A DNA stretch of 64,000 nt from assembly GCA_046350295.1 (NCBI GenBank), contig JAXMAR010000005.1, forward strand, positions 62,001-126,000. Direction: 5' to 3'. This document shows positions 42,114 to 51,738 of this stretch, one piece after another. The stretch's first letter is position 1, and each line of letters starts with the position of its first letter. A program made the position numbers and the translations under genes. The DNA is from JAXMAR01 sp046350295. Lineage in GTDB: Bacteria; Planctomycetota; Planctomycetia; Gemmatales; Gemmataceae. Below the pieces are notes generated by a model. It was not told the DNA's origin, ran no database searches, and saw only the letters and a list, made by a program, of their open reading frames with translations.

Positions 42114-43224
42114 ACGGTTTCATTTCCTGAAAGGGGATGGTGATGGCGACTTGCAGTCCTCCTGCGGGGCCGTTGCTCAGGTCGAGGCGCTGGTCGGGGC
42201 CGTAGAGTTTTTCGAGGCGGGCGCGGGTGTTCGCCAGGCCGATGCCGGGGTTGGGGGGCGCGGCCAAGCCGGGACCACTATCGCGGATCGCCAGGCGCAG
42301 ACTGCCATTGGAGCGCGACGCCTGGATCTCGATCCTGCCGGCGCCGGGCGTGACCGCGACGCCATGGCGAATGGCGTTCTCGACGAGCGGTTGCAGGAGG
42401 AGGTTGGGGACCTTGGCATCCATGACGGCCGGGTCGATGTCGACGTTGACGGTGAGCCGCGTTCCGAGGCGAGCCTTCTCGATTTCGAGGTAGGGCTGGA
42501 TGAAGTCGAGTTCCTGGCGTAAAGGGACTTCCTGGCGGTTGGCGCTATCGAGGGTGGCGCGCAGGAGGTCGCCAAGGCGGGCGATCATGCGGTCGGCCAG
42601 CTCGACGTCCTGATGAATCAGGGCGGAGATGGCGTTCAGGGTATTGAAGAGGAAGTGGGGCTGGAGCTGCATCTTGAGGATTTGCAACTGGGTTTGGGCC
42701 AGCTTCGCTTCGAGTTGAGAGGCGAGGAGTTCGCGCTCGCGGAGCTGGCGGTAGTAGTTGAGGACGTGGGCGACGGCGACAATGGCCGCATAGAAGAAGA
42801 AGTTGCTGTTGAGCTTGGCGACGAAGAAGAGAATAAGGACGTTGAGCGTGATGGTGGGTCGCGGATACTCGCGGCGAATGACCTCGGCGACGAGCATGGA
42901 CAGGAACGCGGCGAGGAGACCGCAGCCGACACAGGCCGCGGCGTGGACGGCCAGGCCGCGCAGCGTGCGGCCGCGGCCGAGCGGAAAGCGGCGTGCCAGC
43001 CAGAGGATCGGCGGGGTGAAGGAGGCCCAGATGAGACATTCCGCCAGGGCGGTCAGGAACAATTCGGAGAGGGCCAGCGGCGGCCGATCGTGCGGCAGAT
43101 CGGCATGGGCGCGGTTCGCCGTCACAACCAGAAGGAAGGCCTGGGCGGTGAGGAACAAGGCGACGCCGGTCCAGGTCGTCGCCAGGATGACGAGTTGAGG
43201 CCATTTTTTGACGCGGGTCGGCAT
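42112..43224 (-). CDS. LytS/YehU-type membrane sensor histidine kinase
   Basis: A 370-residue kinase of the His_kinase family. Four membrane helices lie in the first 155 residues (starting L-V-I-L-A-T-T-W-T-G-V-A-L-F-L and ending F-F-F-Y-A-A-I-V-A-V-A). A coiled segment leads to the phospho-acceptor motif L-Q-P-H-F-L-F-N-T-L-N-A with His about 190. The ATPase domain has L-V-E-N-A-I-R-H-G (N box) and D-S-G-P-G-L (G box). It is the cognate partner of the LytTR regulator downstream. The signal is unknown. Confidence 0.93.
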   Translation of the reverse strand: MPTRVKKWPQLVILATTWTGVALFLTAQAFLLVVTANRAHADLPHDRPPLALSELFLTALAECLIWASFTPPILWLARRFPLGRGRTLRGLAVHAAACVGCGLLAAFLSMLVAEVIRREYPRPTITLNVLILFFVAKLNSNFFFYAAIVAVAHVLNYYRQLRERELLASQLEAKLAQTQLQILKMQLQPHFLFNTLNAISALIHQDVELADRMIARLGDLLRATLDSANRQEVPLRQELDFIQPYLEIEKARLGTRLTVNVDIDPAVMDAKVPNLLLQPLVENAIRHGVAVTPGAGRIEIQASRSNGSLRLAIRDSGPGLAAPPNPGIGLANTRARLEKLYGPDQRLDLSNGPAGGLQVAITIPFQEMKP

Positions 43225-43441
43225 GCCCTACAGGATAGCAGGGGCGCGGGGAGTGTGGGTACTGGATTCTGCTTGGGGCGTTTCCGCTGGCCGGACGCCG
43301 AGGAGCGAGCGACCGCCGCGCCGGCCCCCGCGTCAACCCCGATCTTCACCTTGAACCCTTTTTCCCAAAGCCCTAAACTGCCATTTTCGCCCGAGCGGCG
43401 CCCTCGCGCTTCTCGCCTTGAAGGAAGAGGCAATCCGGGTG

Positions 43442-45142
43442 ATGCAGTACGATCCGTCGAACCCCCTTATCGTGCAAGGAGATCGGTCCGTCCTCCTCGA
43501 GGTGGACAATCCGCGCTACACGGAGGCGCGCGACGCCCTGGCGCCTTTCGCCGAGCTGGAAAAGAGCCCGGAACACGTCCATACGTACCGCCTGAGTAAT
43601 CTTTCGCTCTGGAACGCCGCGGCGGCCGGCATGTCGGCCCAGGCCATGGTCGACGTGCTCGCCCGGTACAGCAAGTTTCCCCTGCCCAACAACCTCAGCG
43701 CCGACATCAGTGAGACCGTGAGCCGGTTCGGCCGGGTCAAGATCCTCAAGCACGAGGAGAAACTGCGGCTGGTTTGCCCCGATCCGCCGCTGCTCAAGGA
43801 GCTGGCCCGGCAGCCCAAGGTGCGCGCTTACCTTGGCGACAAGCTCGGGGACGACGGCTTCGTCATCGAGCCGGGCTTCCGCGGTGTCTTGAAGCAGGCG
43901 CTCATCGCTGTCGGCTATCCGGCGGAGGATCTGGCGGGCTATTCCGAGGGGGCCGCCCTGACGCTGGGGCTGCGCCCCGTGGCGCGGAGCGGCTTGCCGT
44001 TCCGCGTGCGCGATTATCAGCGTGACGCCGCCGATGTGTTCTATGCCGGGGGCGACGTGCGCGGCGGCTCGGGGGTGATCGTGTTGCCCTGCGGCGCCGG
44101 AAAGACGATCGTCGGCATCGCGGCCATGGCCCTGGTCCAGCGTTCGACGCTGATCCTGACGACGAGCATCACGGCGGTTAAGCAGTGGATCCGCGAGATC
44201 ATCGACAAGAGCGACCTGAGCGAAAGCGACATCAAGGAATACAGCGGCGAGGTGAAGGAGATCGGGCCGGTCACGGTCGCGACGTACCAGATCCTGACGC
44301 ACCGGCCGGACAAGAAAGAGGACTTCCCGCACTTCAAGCTGTTCGACGAGCGAGATTGGGGACTGATCATCTACGACGAAGTGCACCTCCTGCCGGCCCC
44401 GGTGTTCCGAATCACGGCCCAGATCCAGGCGCGGCGCCGCCTCGGCCTCACCGCGACGCTGATTCGCGAGGATGGCCGGGAGGCGGACGTGTTCACGCTC
44501 ATCGGTCCGAAGAAGTACGACGTGCCGTGGCGCGAGCTGGAGCAACGGGGCTGGATCGCGGAAGCGAACTGCACCGAGGTGCGCGTCGCCCTGCCGGACG
44601 CGCTGCGCATGGACTACGCGGTCGCCGAATGGCGCAACAAGTATCGACTGGCCAGCGAGAACCCGGCGAAGGAAGAAATCGTCGCCCGGCTGCTGGAGCA
44701 ATACGAGGGGAAGCAGGTGCTGGTGATCGGCCAGTACCTCAAGCAGCTGCGCCAGCTCAGGAACCGCTTCGACATACCGCTCATCACCGGGCAGACGCCG
44801 AACGCCGAGCGCGAGGACCTCTACAACAAGTTCCGCGGCGGGGAGATTCGGCAGTTGATCCTGTCGAAGGTCGGCAACTTCGCCATCGACCTGCCGGACG
44901 CGAACGTGCTCATTCAGGTGTCGGGGACGTTCGGCTCGCGGCAGGAGGAGGCGCAGCGGCTGGGCCGTATTCTGCGCCCGAAAGCCGGCGGCGAGAGCGC
45001 CCACTTCTATTCGCTGGTGACGCGCGACACGCGCGAGCTGGATTTCGCCCACCACCGGCAGCTGTTCCTCACCGAGCAGGGCTACAGTTACGACATCAAG
45101 GACGAGAGCGACTATCGCGAGCCGGCCCCGCTGGCAGGCTAG
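43442..45142 (+). CDS. XPB/ERCC3-type DNA helicase
   Basis: A superfamily-2 helicase of 566 residues. An N-terminal damage-recognition-like region (1-180) precedes the motor: R-V-R-D-Y-Q, Walker A P-C-G-A-G-K-T at about 216-222, D-E-V-H at about 312-315, and L-T-A-T-L-I-R-E-D, which contains the R-E-D triplet diagnostic of XPB and is followed by I-G-P-K-K-Y as in the eukaryotic enzyme. The second lobe ends with G-S-R-Q-E-E-A-Q-R-L-G-R-I-L-R-P-K. ATG 43442 is chosen; GTG 43439 and TTG 43418 are just upstream. XPB acts in nucleotide excision repair in eukaryotes; the bacterial role is less clear. It is first of three genes in the same direction. Confidence 0.95.
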   Translation: MQYDPSNPLIVQGDRSVLLEVDNPRYTEARDALAPFAELEKSPEHVHTYRLSNLSLWNAAAAGMSAQAMVDVLARYSKFPLPNNLSADISETVSRFGRVKILKHEEKLRLVCPDPPLLKELARQPKVRAYLGDKLGDDGFVIEPGFRGVLKQALIAVGYPAEDLAGYSEGAALTLGLRPVARSGLPFRVRDYQRDAADVFYAGGDVRGGSGVIVLPCGAGKTIVGIAAMALVQRSTLILTTSITAVKQWIREIIDKSDLSESDIKEYSGEVKEIGPVTVATYQILTHRPDKKEDFPHFKLFDERDWGLIIYDEVHLLPAPVFRITAQIQARRRLGLTATLIREDGREADVFTLIGPKKYDVPWRELEQRGWIAEANCTEVRVALPDALRMDYAVAEWRNKYRLASENPAKEEIVARLLEQYEGKQVLVIGQYLKQLRQLRNRFDIPLITGQTPNAEREDLYNKFRGGEIRQLILSKVGNFAIDLPDANVLIQVSGTFGSRQEEAQRLGRILRPKAGGESAHFYSLVTRDTRELDFAHHRQLFLTEQGYSYDIKDESDYREPAPLAG

Positions 45143-45168
45143 ACGCGAGCGCACAACGGGGAGAGACC

Positions 45169-45390
45169 ATGGAGAACAAGGCTCGCATCCCGGTCAAGCT
45201 GCATCGCCGCGTCTGCCTCATTCAGACGGAGGATGCGCTGCTGGCGGAGGAGGTGCTGGCCGACCGCAAGCTGGCGCAGGACATTGTCGGGCGGCTGGCG
45301 GACCGCGTGCTGCTCATCCGGCCGGGGCGGGTCGAGCCGGTCCTTCAGGAGTTGCGGCGGCTGGGGCACACGCCGCAGGTGCTGAGCTAG
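45169..45390 (+). CDS. small protein between XPB helicase and helicase-associated gene
   Basis: A 73-residue protein whose ATG at 45169 follows GGGGAGAG. The sequence is well ordered: R-I-P-V-K-L-H-R-R-V-C-L-I-Q, then alternating helices ending L-Q-E-L-R-R-L-G-H-T-P-Q-V-L. The gene starts 26 bases after the helicase stop, so the two are very probably one operon. I do not recognise the family. The conserved look and position suggest a helicase accessory factor (inference). Confidence 0.7.
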   Translation: MENKARIPVKLHRRVCLIQTEDALLAEEVLADRKLAQDIVGRLADRVLLIRPGRVEPVLQELRRLGHTPQVLS

Positions 45391-45453
45391 AGTCTGCTCC
45401 GGAGGCCGGCTGCCGGGACTCCCGCCGGAAGGGCGAGGCGGGCGCCGCTTTGC

Positions 45454-45522
45454 GGGGAGGCGAGGCGCCTGCCGAGCTGAGTCGCCGCGGGCAGTCGGCT
45501 CGGCAGGAGCCTCGCCCTCCCC
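45454..45522. repeat. large imperfect inverted repeat (about 27-bp arms)
   Basis: The arm GGGGAGGCGAGGCGCCTGCC pairs with GGCAGGAGCCTCGCCCTCCC, and the arms extend to GAGCTGA and TCGGCTC around a short GC-rich centre. It lies between the small gene and the helicase-associated gene and shares CGGCTCGG with the hairpin family. It may end or attenuate transcription within the operon. Confidence 0.75.
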
Positions 45523-45571
45523 TATGGAACCAGAAGAAGACTTCCCACCCCTCGCGCACGTTCTCCCTCGT

Positions 45572-47739
45572 ATGTCATCCGACGCCAACGCGAATGCCGA
45601 GCTTGTGGCTGCCCTGCAGTCGTATGACGGCAGGCTGCTGCGCCGCGTCGCGCAGCGCCTGTGCAAGCCGCGCAACCAGTGGCCCGCCGCGGAGTTGATC
45701 GAGCGCTGTCTCGGCACGCTGGCCAACACGCCTGTCCTCGACCGCCGCCTGCGCGACCTGGCGGCGACGTCGCGCCTTGTCCTCGATCTCATCCGCCAGA
45801 GCCGGCAGCCACGCTGGCGAGTCGGGGCGCTTGTCGAGATAAGCGTCGCCCTCGGCGCCGAGGACGGCCTCGCGCCGGTGCTCGATCTGCTCGAGAGCGG
45901 CCTGCTTTTCCCGGAGACGCGCGCGGGGGAGACGGTCAACGATTTCAGCGCCTGGCTGGCGCGCAGCGACGCGCATCGCCCCGCCCGGGTCTTCACGCCG
46001 CCGTTGGTACGGGAACGGCTGCGTGCTTTGGGGCCGACCATCGCGCCCGAGGCGGCGCGCCTTCGCGGCGTCGCGTTTGCCGCTACCCCGCTGGAAGCGG
46101 ACGGCTTGCAGTATCCCCTGCGACTTTCGGTGCTGTGGCAGCAGGTGTGCGCCGGCTCCCTGCGGCGCACTCTCCAGCAAGACCTGTTCAAGCGGGACCT
46201 CGATCGCCTCCGCGCCGATCCGCTCCTCGCCGCGGCCCCGTCCGACGCCCTGGCCGAGGTTCCCGATCTCGGCCTGCTCACGCTGGCCTGGGGTCTGGCG
46301 CTGGGCGTTCTCAAGGAGGAAGAAGGCGAAATCCAGGCCGGCGGCTTCGATGACGCCTGGCGCGATCTCCCAGCCCTGCTCGCCCGTCTCTGGGCCACCC
46401 TGCCCAATCTCCGGGGCTGGAGCCCTTCCCTCGGCTGGAACGTCGATACCACGCTCGGCAACCCGTATCCGTCGACTTACCTCCTGGCGCTCGTGATCCT
46501 GGCAGCGCTCCCGGATGGCCAGTGGGCGTGCCCGGCGGAAATCGACGACTGGATGCTGCGGCGCCATCCCTTCTGGGCGCGCGAGGGCTCGGGCGCCGAG
46601 GACAACGGCGCGGCGCGCAAGCCCGCGAAGTCCGCGGAAAAACGCGGACTCCAGCCGGACCTCGAGGTGTTCCTGCTCGGCGTCGCCTATCCCCTGCGCC
46701 TCGTCGAAGTCGCCCGCGGTGACGAGGGAGGTTTTCTCGTCCGCCTCTCGGAGATGGGACGCTGGCTTCTCGACAGCCGCGATGCGCCGCCGGCGTTTCC
46801 GGCGTTTCCGCAGACGCTCTTGATGCAGCCGAACCTCGAGATCCTTGCCTACCGGCAGGGTCTAAGCCCGGACCTCATCGTCCGCCTGGGCCGGATCGCC
46901 TCCTGGAAGACGCTGGGACCGGCCTGCACGCTCCAGCTCGAGCCCGGCAGCGTATATCGGGCGCTCGAACAGGGGGAAACGTTCGAAGGGATCGTCGGCC
47001 TGCTGGAGAGCCGGGGGATGAAGGCCGTGCCGCCGCCGGTGCTGGAGGCGCTGCGGACCTGGGCGAACAAAGAGCGGCCATCACCGTCTTTCCGTCCGCG
47101 GCGGCTTTCGAGTTTCCCAGCGGCGCCGAGCTGAACGACGCGCTGGCGCGCGGCCTGAACGCGATCCGCCTCACTGATCGCCTGGCCGTCGTGCCTGCCG
47201 AGAAGGACATCGACTACCGCCACTTCCGGCTCACCGGCACGCGCGACTTTTTGCTGCCGCCGGACCAGTGCGTGGAGGCCCAGGAAGACGGCGTGACGCT
47301 GAGCGTCGACCTGTCGCGCAGCGATCTCCTTTTGGAAAGTGAAGTGACGCGCTTCGCGGAGGCGGCGCCGGGCCCGCACCCGCCGGGGCGGAGGCTGTAC
47401 CGCGTGACACCGGCGACCGTGCAGGCGGCGCGACGCGACGGTTTGAGCCTGGCGGCGCTGGAGATCTGGTTCCGCGAGCGCACCGGCTTGCCGCTGCCCC
47501 CCGCCACGCGCCTCCTCTTCGCGGCGCCCGACGTCCCCCCCGTGCAGGTGCGGCGGCAGATCGTCGTCCACGTCACCCTGCCGGAAACCGCGGACGGCCT
47601 GCAGCAATGGCCGGGCACACGCGACCTGATCAAGAGCCGGCTGGGACCACACGCGCTCGTCGTCATGGAGAAGGACGTGGAGGAATTGCAGCGGCGCTGC
47701 GCCGAGCTGGGGGTGAAGCTGCAGCACGGGGACGAGTGA
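45572..47739 (+). pseudogene. helicase-associated (Helicase_C_3-like) protein, single frameshift near 47075
   Basis: Read through one frameshift, this is a protein of about 720 residues, predominantly helical. It has the domain usually found next to or fused to bacterial XPB helicases: R-R-V-A-Q-R-L-C-K-P-R-N-Q-W-P near the start and L-L-M-Q-P-N-L-E-I-L-A-Y-R-Q-G-L-S-P near residue 430. After W-A-N-K the frame slips and resumes as I-T-V-F-P-S-A-A-A-F-E-F-P-S-G, continuing to a C-terminus with E-K-D-V-E-E-L-Q-R-R-C. A single indel within otherwise perfect family text suggests sequencing error. Start ATG 45572; ATG 45524 abuts the inverted repeat and is less likely. Probably works with the helicase at 43442. 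Confidence 0.82.
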
Positions 47740-47811
47740 AGGCCGGATACGGCCCGAACACGGACGCGCTAACGCCCGTACGACAAGGCGAGCGTCGCAG
47801 CGGGGGCGCCC

Positions 47812-48240
47812 CTAGGACTCAATCGGCAATGTCCAATGCTCGGGAGGCTTGCCGCTCTCGATGACCATCACTTCGGCGTGGAGCGGCCGATCGACCTGGA
47901 TTTCAGTGTAACTGCCGCCCGGGTGATGCCATTCGAAGGTGATCGAGCCATCGAGTCCGGGAACAACGGCGTCGGGAGCGCTGACGCCGTTCTGGAGGAA
48001 GGCGTGCGCCAGTCCGAGCGCCGATTGGAGGAGCTCCGGCGTCGGCGCCTGGGCGCCGAGCCCGTCCCAGTCATCTTCCAGGGTGGCGAAGGCGGCGACC
48101 TTGTCGATGGCCAGACGCCAGGCCGCGACGGAGCCGTTGGCGCCGGCCTGTTCCCGCGAGCCAAGGGGGGCGCCGTTTCGCTCTGCGGCGATTTCTTGCA
48201 GCCATTCGTCCTTCGAGATCCGGCACGAAACCGCGGTCAT
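47812..48240 (-). CDS. hypothetical protein
   Basis: A 142-residue protein with no recognised family. It has a helical first half (W-R-L-A-I-D-K-V-A-A-F-A-T-L), a conserved-looking turn L-E-D-D-W-D-G-L-G-A-Q-A-P-T-P-E, and a beta-rich end (S-I-T-F-E-W-H-H-P-G-G-S-Y-T-E-I-Q-V). No signal peptide or membrane helix. It is convergent with the helicase-associated gene, 72 bases apart. Confidence 0.6.
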   Translation of the reverse strand: MTAVSCRISKDEWLQEIAAERNGAPLGSREQAGANGSVAAWRLAIDKVAAFATLEDDWDGLGAQAPTPELLQSALGLAHAFLQNGVSAPDAVVPGLDGSITFEWHHPGGSYTEIQVDRPLHAEVMVIESGKPPEHWTLPIES

Positions 48241-48369
48241 AGGTCACCGTGAAGAGGACCTTCGTCAGTCTATCGTCGTTCCCCGCTCGGTGACAGGTGA
48301 AACTCGGGCGGCCTGTGCATGAGCGTCGCTTGGGCGGGATCGCCCGGCAAGGACCAGAAGCGTTCCATA

Positions 48370-49772
48370 TCAGGTCAGAATGTCGCGGACGACGTGGGCG
48401 GATTCGACGCCGGTCAGGCGCACGTCAAGCCCCTGGCTGCGGATGCTCAGCCGCTCGTGGTCGATGCCGAGTTGGTGGAGGATGGTGGCGTGCAGGTCGC
48501 GGACGTGGACGGGGTTCTCGACGGCGCGGTAGCCCAGGTCGTCGGTGGCGCCGTACGTGATGCCGGGGCGGATGCCGGCGCCGGCGAGCCACATCGAGAA
48601 GCCGCGGATGTGGTGGTCGCGGCCAGGCACGCCGCCCCCCTTGTACTGCACCATCGGTGTGCGGCCGAACTCGCCGCCCCAGATGATGAGCGTGTCATCG
48701 AGGAGGCCGCGCTCCTTGAGATCCTCGACGAGGGCGGCGCTGGGGCCATCGCACAGGCCGGAGCAGATGCGCATGTAGGGGACGAGGCGGTCGTGGTGGT
48801 CCCAGTCGCGGTGGTAGAGCTGAATGAAGCGGACGCCGCGCTCGGCGAGGCGGCGGGCTAACAGGCAGTTGTAGGCGAAGGAGCCGTCCGCCCCGCTGAC
48901 GCCGTAGCGGGCCCGGACGCGTCCGGCTCGCTGGAGATGTCCATCAGTTCGGGGATGCTTCATCTGCATGCGGAAAGCATCTCGTATGGGCGATGCGCGT
49001 GCGTCGCTTCCGGGTCCCCTTCTTCAGCGGCGCGCTCATTGAGGCGGGCGACGGCGTCCAGCAAATCGCGTACGTCGGCGCGACACCCGGCGGGTTGGCG
49101 AGATAGTGATCTTCGCCGGTCGAGTTGAAGCTTGATTCCCTGAAACCGGCTCGGCAGGCCGCCGGCGCCCCATTGCCGCGTCGCGATCGGCTGCGGGCCG
49201 GTGCGGCCGCCGAAGCTGGAAAGGACGACGAAGCCGGGCAGGTTGTCGCATTCGCTGCCCAGGCCATAGAGGACCCAGGCGCCGAGCTGGGCCGGCCGCC
49301 TGCGCCGTGCCGGTGTTCATCACCATGTGGGCCGGGTGTGGTTGATCTGGTCGGTATGGAGCGAGCGGACGATGCAGATGTCGTCGGCGATGCGGCCGAT
49401 GTTGGGGAGGAAGTCGGAGATCTCCTGGCCGGAGCGGCCCCAGCGGCGAAAACGAATCTGCGGCGCCAGGCAGCGCAGGTCCGCCCCCTGAAGTTGCGCG
49501 ATCGGCTGCCCCGCGGTGAAGGAAGCGGGCATCGGCCGGCCGTCCATGCGGGCGAGCGTCGGCTTGTAGTCGAAAGTCTCCAGGTGGGAGGGGCCGCCGG
49601 ACATGTAGAGGAAGATGACGCGCTTGGCCCGCGGCGCGAAATGGGGCAGGCCGCCGACGCCGGGAGTGACGGCGTTCGCTTCCCGCGCCAGCAGCGATTG
49701 CAAGGCGACGGCGCCGAGCCCGAGCGAGGCACGGCCGAGGAAGGAGCGGCGGTTGAGGAGCCAGGGGGACAC
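48370..49772 (-). pseudogene. DUF1501 domain-containing protein, frameshifted
   Basis: The start at 49772 gives a twin-arginine signal (N-R-R-S-F-L-G-R-A-S-L-G-L-G) and the family block V-I-F-L-Y-M-S-G-G-P-S-H-L-E-T-F-D-Y. The frame is clean to about 49330, just past R-S-L-H-T-D-Q-I-N-H. Between 49330 and 48900 the expected text (M-V-M-N-T-G-T-A-Q, then S-T-G-E-D-H-Y-L-A-N-P-P-G-V) hops between frames. The last 180 codons (G-A-D-G-S-F-A-Y-N-C-L-L-A-R-R-L, G-G-E-F-G-R-T-P-M, G-A-T-D-D-L-G-Y) are clean again to 48370. At least three indels. Full-length family architecture otherwise, so sequencing errors are plausible. Confidence 0.85.
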
Positions 49773-49860
49773 GGCGGGACTCCTGGAAGGACTACGCCTA
49801 TTCTCGGCTTAGCGCAGTCGCTCGCAAGGGCCGGGTCGGCTCACTCCACGGTGCGACAAT

Positions 49861-50100
49861 TCACGATGGGCTGCGCGGCCGAGCCGACGATAGCCCTTCG
49901 GGAAGTTCAACGCGCCATTGCCGCGTCCGCCCGTCCACCGACATGATGATCTCGGCTTCGCCGGGCGGGTGGTCCGCCGCGTCGTCCAGGATAAGAAAGG
50001 TGGGACCGAGCTGCCCGATGCGCAACAGGCTGCCGTTGACGCGCAGATGCATGCGGACGTCCGCGGAGTGACCCTTCCCGTTTCGATTGGTGGCGCTCAT
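49861..50100 (-). CDS. small conserved-looking hypothetical protein
   Basis: A 79-residue beta-rich protein from ATG 50100 (50109 is an alternative three codons upstream). Blocks such as L-R-V-N-G-S-L-L-R-I-G-Q-L-G-P-T-F-L-I-L and A-E-I-I-M-S-V-D-G-R-T-R-Q-W-R-V look well ordered. No known domain. It is divergent from the frameshifted gene starting at about 50113. Confidence 0.6.
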   Translation of the reverse strand: MSATNRNGKGHSADVRMHLRVNGSLLRIGQLGPTFLILDDAADHPPGEAEIIMSVDGRTRQWRVELPEGLSSARPRSPS

Positions 50101-50112
50101 GCTCTCCAAGGA

Positions 50113-50608
50113 AGTGCTTCTCCAGGCGTTGAAGAATACGCCCGTCTCGCCAAGGGCTTCGCCTTGGTGACCAACTCGGCTTCAGAGTCCATGGTACGGT
50201 GTTCGTCGCCGAAAGTCAGAGCAAAACATCGCGCCCGCTCGACCGCCGTCAAAGTCCATCGCCAGGAAGCCGACTACAAAGCGCGAGCGAGGACGTTTAT
50301 CTGCGGCTCCGTGACAACGGCGTCAGCGCCATTCGTCAGTACCATGTTCCGGAGCTGATCCGGTACGACGACTCGCTCCTCATCCTCGAAATGACCATCG
50401 TCACCCGCCCCTACGTGCTCGACTTCGCCGTTGAAGGCCTCTTCTCGACTACGAGCCCGACTTCGATTCCGAGGTCCTCGCTGACTGGCGCGGAGAAAGC
50501 GCGAGCAGTTCGGCAAGCTACTGGGCGGAGGTCCAGGCATCCTGCACGCTCGAGGACTACGGCATCTTCGTCGTGGACGTGAATCCGAACAGCATCGCCG
50601 CCGATTGA
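50113..50608 (+). pseudogene. hypothetical protein, frameshifted
   Basis: Coherent segments in different frames: E-Y-A-R-L-A-K-G-F-A-L-V-T-N near 50140, S-E-D-V-Y-L-R-L-R-D-N-G-V-S-A-I-R-Q-Y-H-V-P-E-L near 50280-50350, L-L-I-L-E-M-T-I-V-T-R-P-Y-V-L-D-F-A near 50390, then after a slip near 50440, D-Y-E-P-D-F-D-S-E-V-L-A-D-W and D-Y-G-I-F-V-V-D-V-N-P-N-S-I-A-A-D at the end. The last block recalls kinase-like folds (D-x-x-P-x-N), but this is only suggestive. At least three indels. Confidence 0.55.
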
Positions 50609-50653
50609 GGCAGGCCGCTTGAGAGAACGCGCTCCGTCAGGTAGAGTCGAAGA

Positions 50654-51738
50654 ATGGAAACGTTGGCAGCGAGGGGAACAAACATGCGCCGCATTGTTGT
50701 CCTGCTAATCGGCATCGGTATTTCCCCCTTTGGGCAGGCGTGGGGACAGGGGAAAAAGGACGCGGGGCCGGCCCCCAAGGCACGCCAGACCGGCGCCGCC
50801 ATCGCAAAGGCTCTTGATCAGGAGTTCGTGATTGCCTTCGACAACGACATCCCGTTCAAGGGCTTCTGCGAGGTCCTCACGAACAATATCAAGACCCCGG
50901 ACGGTCAGAGCCTTCGCTTCATCATTGAGCATCGGGCCTTCGCGGCGGAAGACGAGGGGGCGCCGGACCCCGGGGAGGCGATGGTCAAGGCGCCGGCGTT
51001 GCTCAAGAGCATGCCGGCGGGACGCGCCCTGCGCCACGCCATCGATCAGCTACCTGGCCGCAACGGGGCGTTTGTTATTCGCGACGGCTTCATCGAGATC
51101 ACCACGCGGCGCCGCGCCCGGCCCGAGGCGCTGCTGGCCCATCCAATAACCGCTTCCTTCGACAAGTCGCCCGCTCGAAGAGGCCTCGCGGAAATCCGCC
51201 GACCGCAGCGGCGTGAGCATCGTCTTCGATCCGGGCGTCGGCCCGGAGCTTCAAGACGCCGGTGAGTGCGATATTCAAGAACAACGTCACGGCCGAAGGG
51301 GCCGCTCGTCTGCTCGCGGGACTGGCGGGAGTGATCGCCGACGTGCGCGCGAAGATGTCTATCACACTACCGGAAGCGGCTCCCGCGCCGGGCCGGCCGG
51401 CGCAAAGAAGGGGGACCTGCGCATCCACAATCGCCGCATCGATCTCGCCTTGCGCGACCTCGCCGACTGGAGCGGCAGGGCGATCATACTGGATCCACGG
51501 CAAACCCATGTCCTACCCCGCCGAGCACTCGGATGATTCGGCGGCCGAGCTTCCGCGTGAGCGCCCGTTCAAAGCCGGCGTCTCGGCTGAGGCCGCGGCC
51601 CGTATCCTCGCCGATCAAGCCGAGCTGGTCGTTGTCAGCCTCGACGGCGCCCTCTACGTCACGGATTGGCTCAGCGCCGAGCGTGTGCGAAGCGAACCGG
51701 AACGATTCCGCGACCGCAAGGGTGGAGAGAAGAAATGA
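50654..51738 (+). pseudogene. secreted protein with STN-like repeats, frameshifted
   Basis: The start (ATG 50654 or 50684) gives a signal peptide (I-V-V-L-L-I-G-I-G-I-S-P-F). The mature part consists of units resembling the secretin/TonB short N-terminal fold: S-I-V-F-D-P-G-V-G, then P-V-S-A-I-F-K-N-N-V-T-A-E-G-A-A-R-L-L-A-G-L-A, then I-D-L-A-L-R-D-L-A-D-W-S-G-R-A-I-I-L-D-P, and finally V-S-A-E-A-A-A-R-I-L-A-D-Q-A-E-L-V-V-V. Slips occur near 51180, 51240, 51390 and 51510. Its stop overlaps the ATG of the cytochrome gene by four bases (ATGA), so the genes are coupled. Confidence 0.65.

Noticed and set aside
43373..45154. 593-codon open frame antisense to the XPB helicase
   Set aside because: The helicase motifs are unmistakable on the plus strand.
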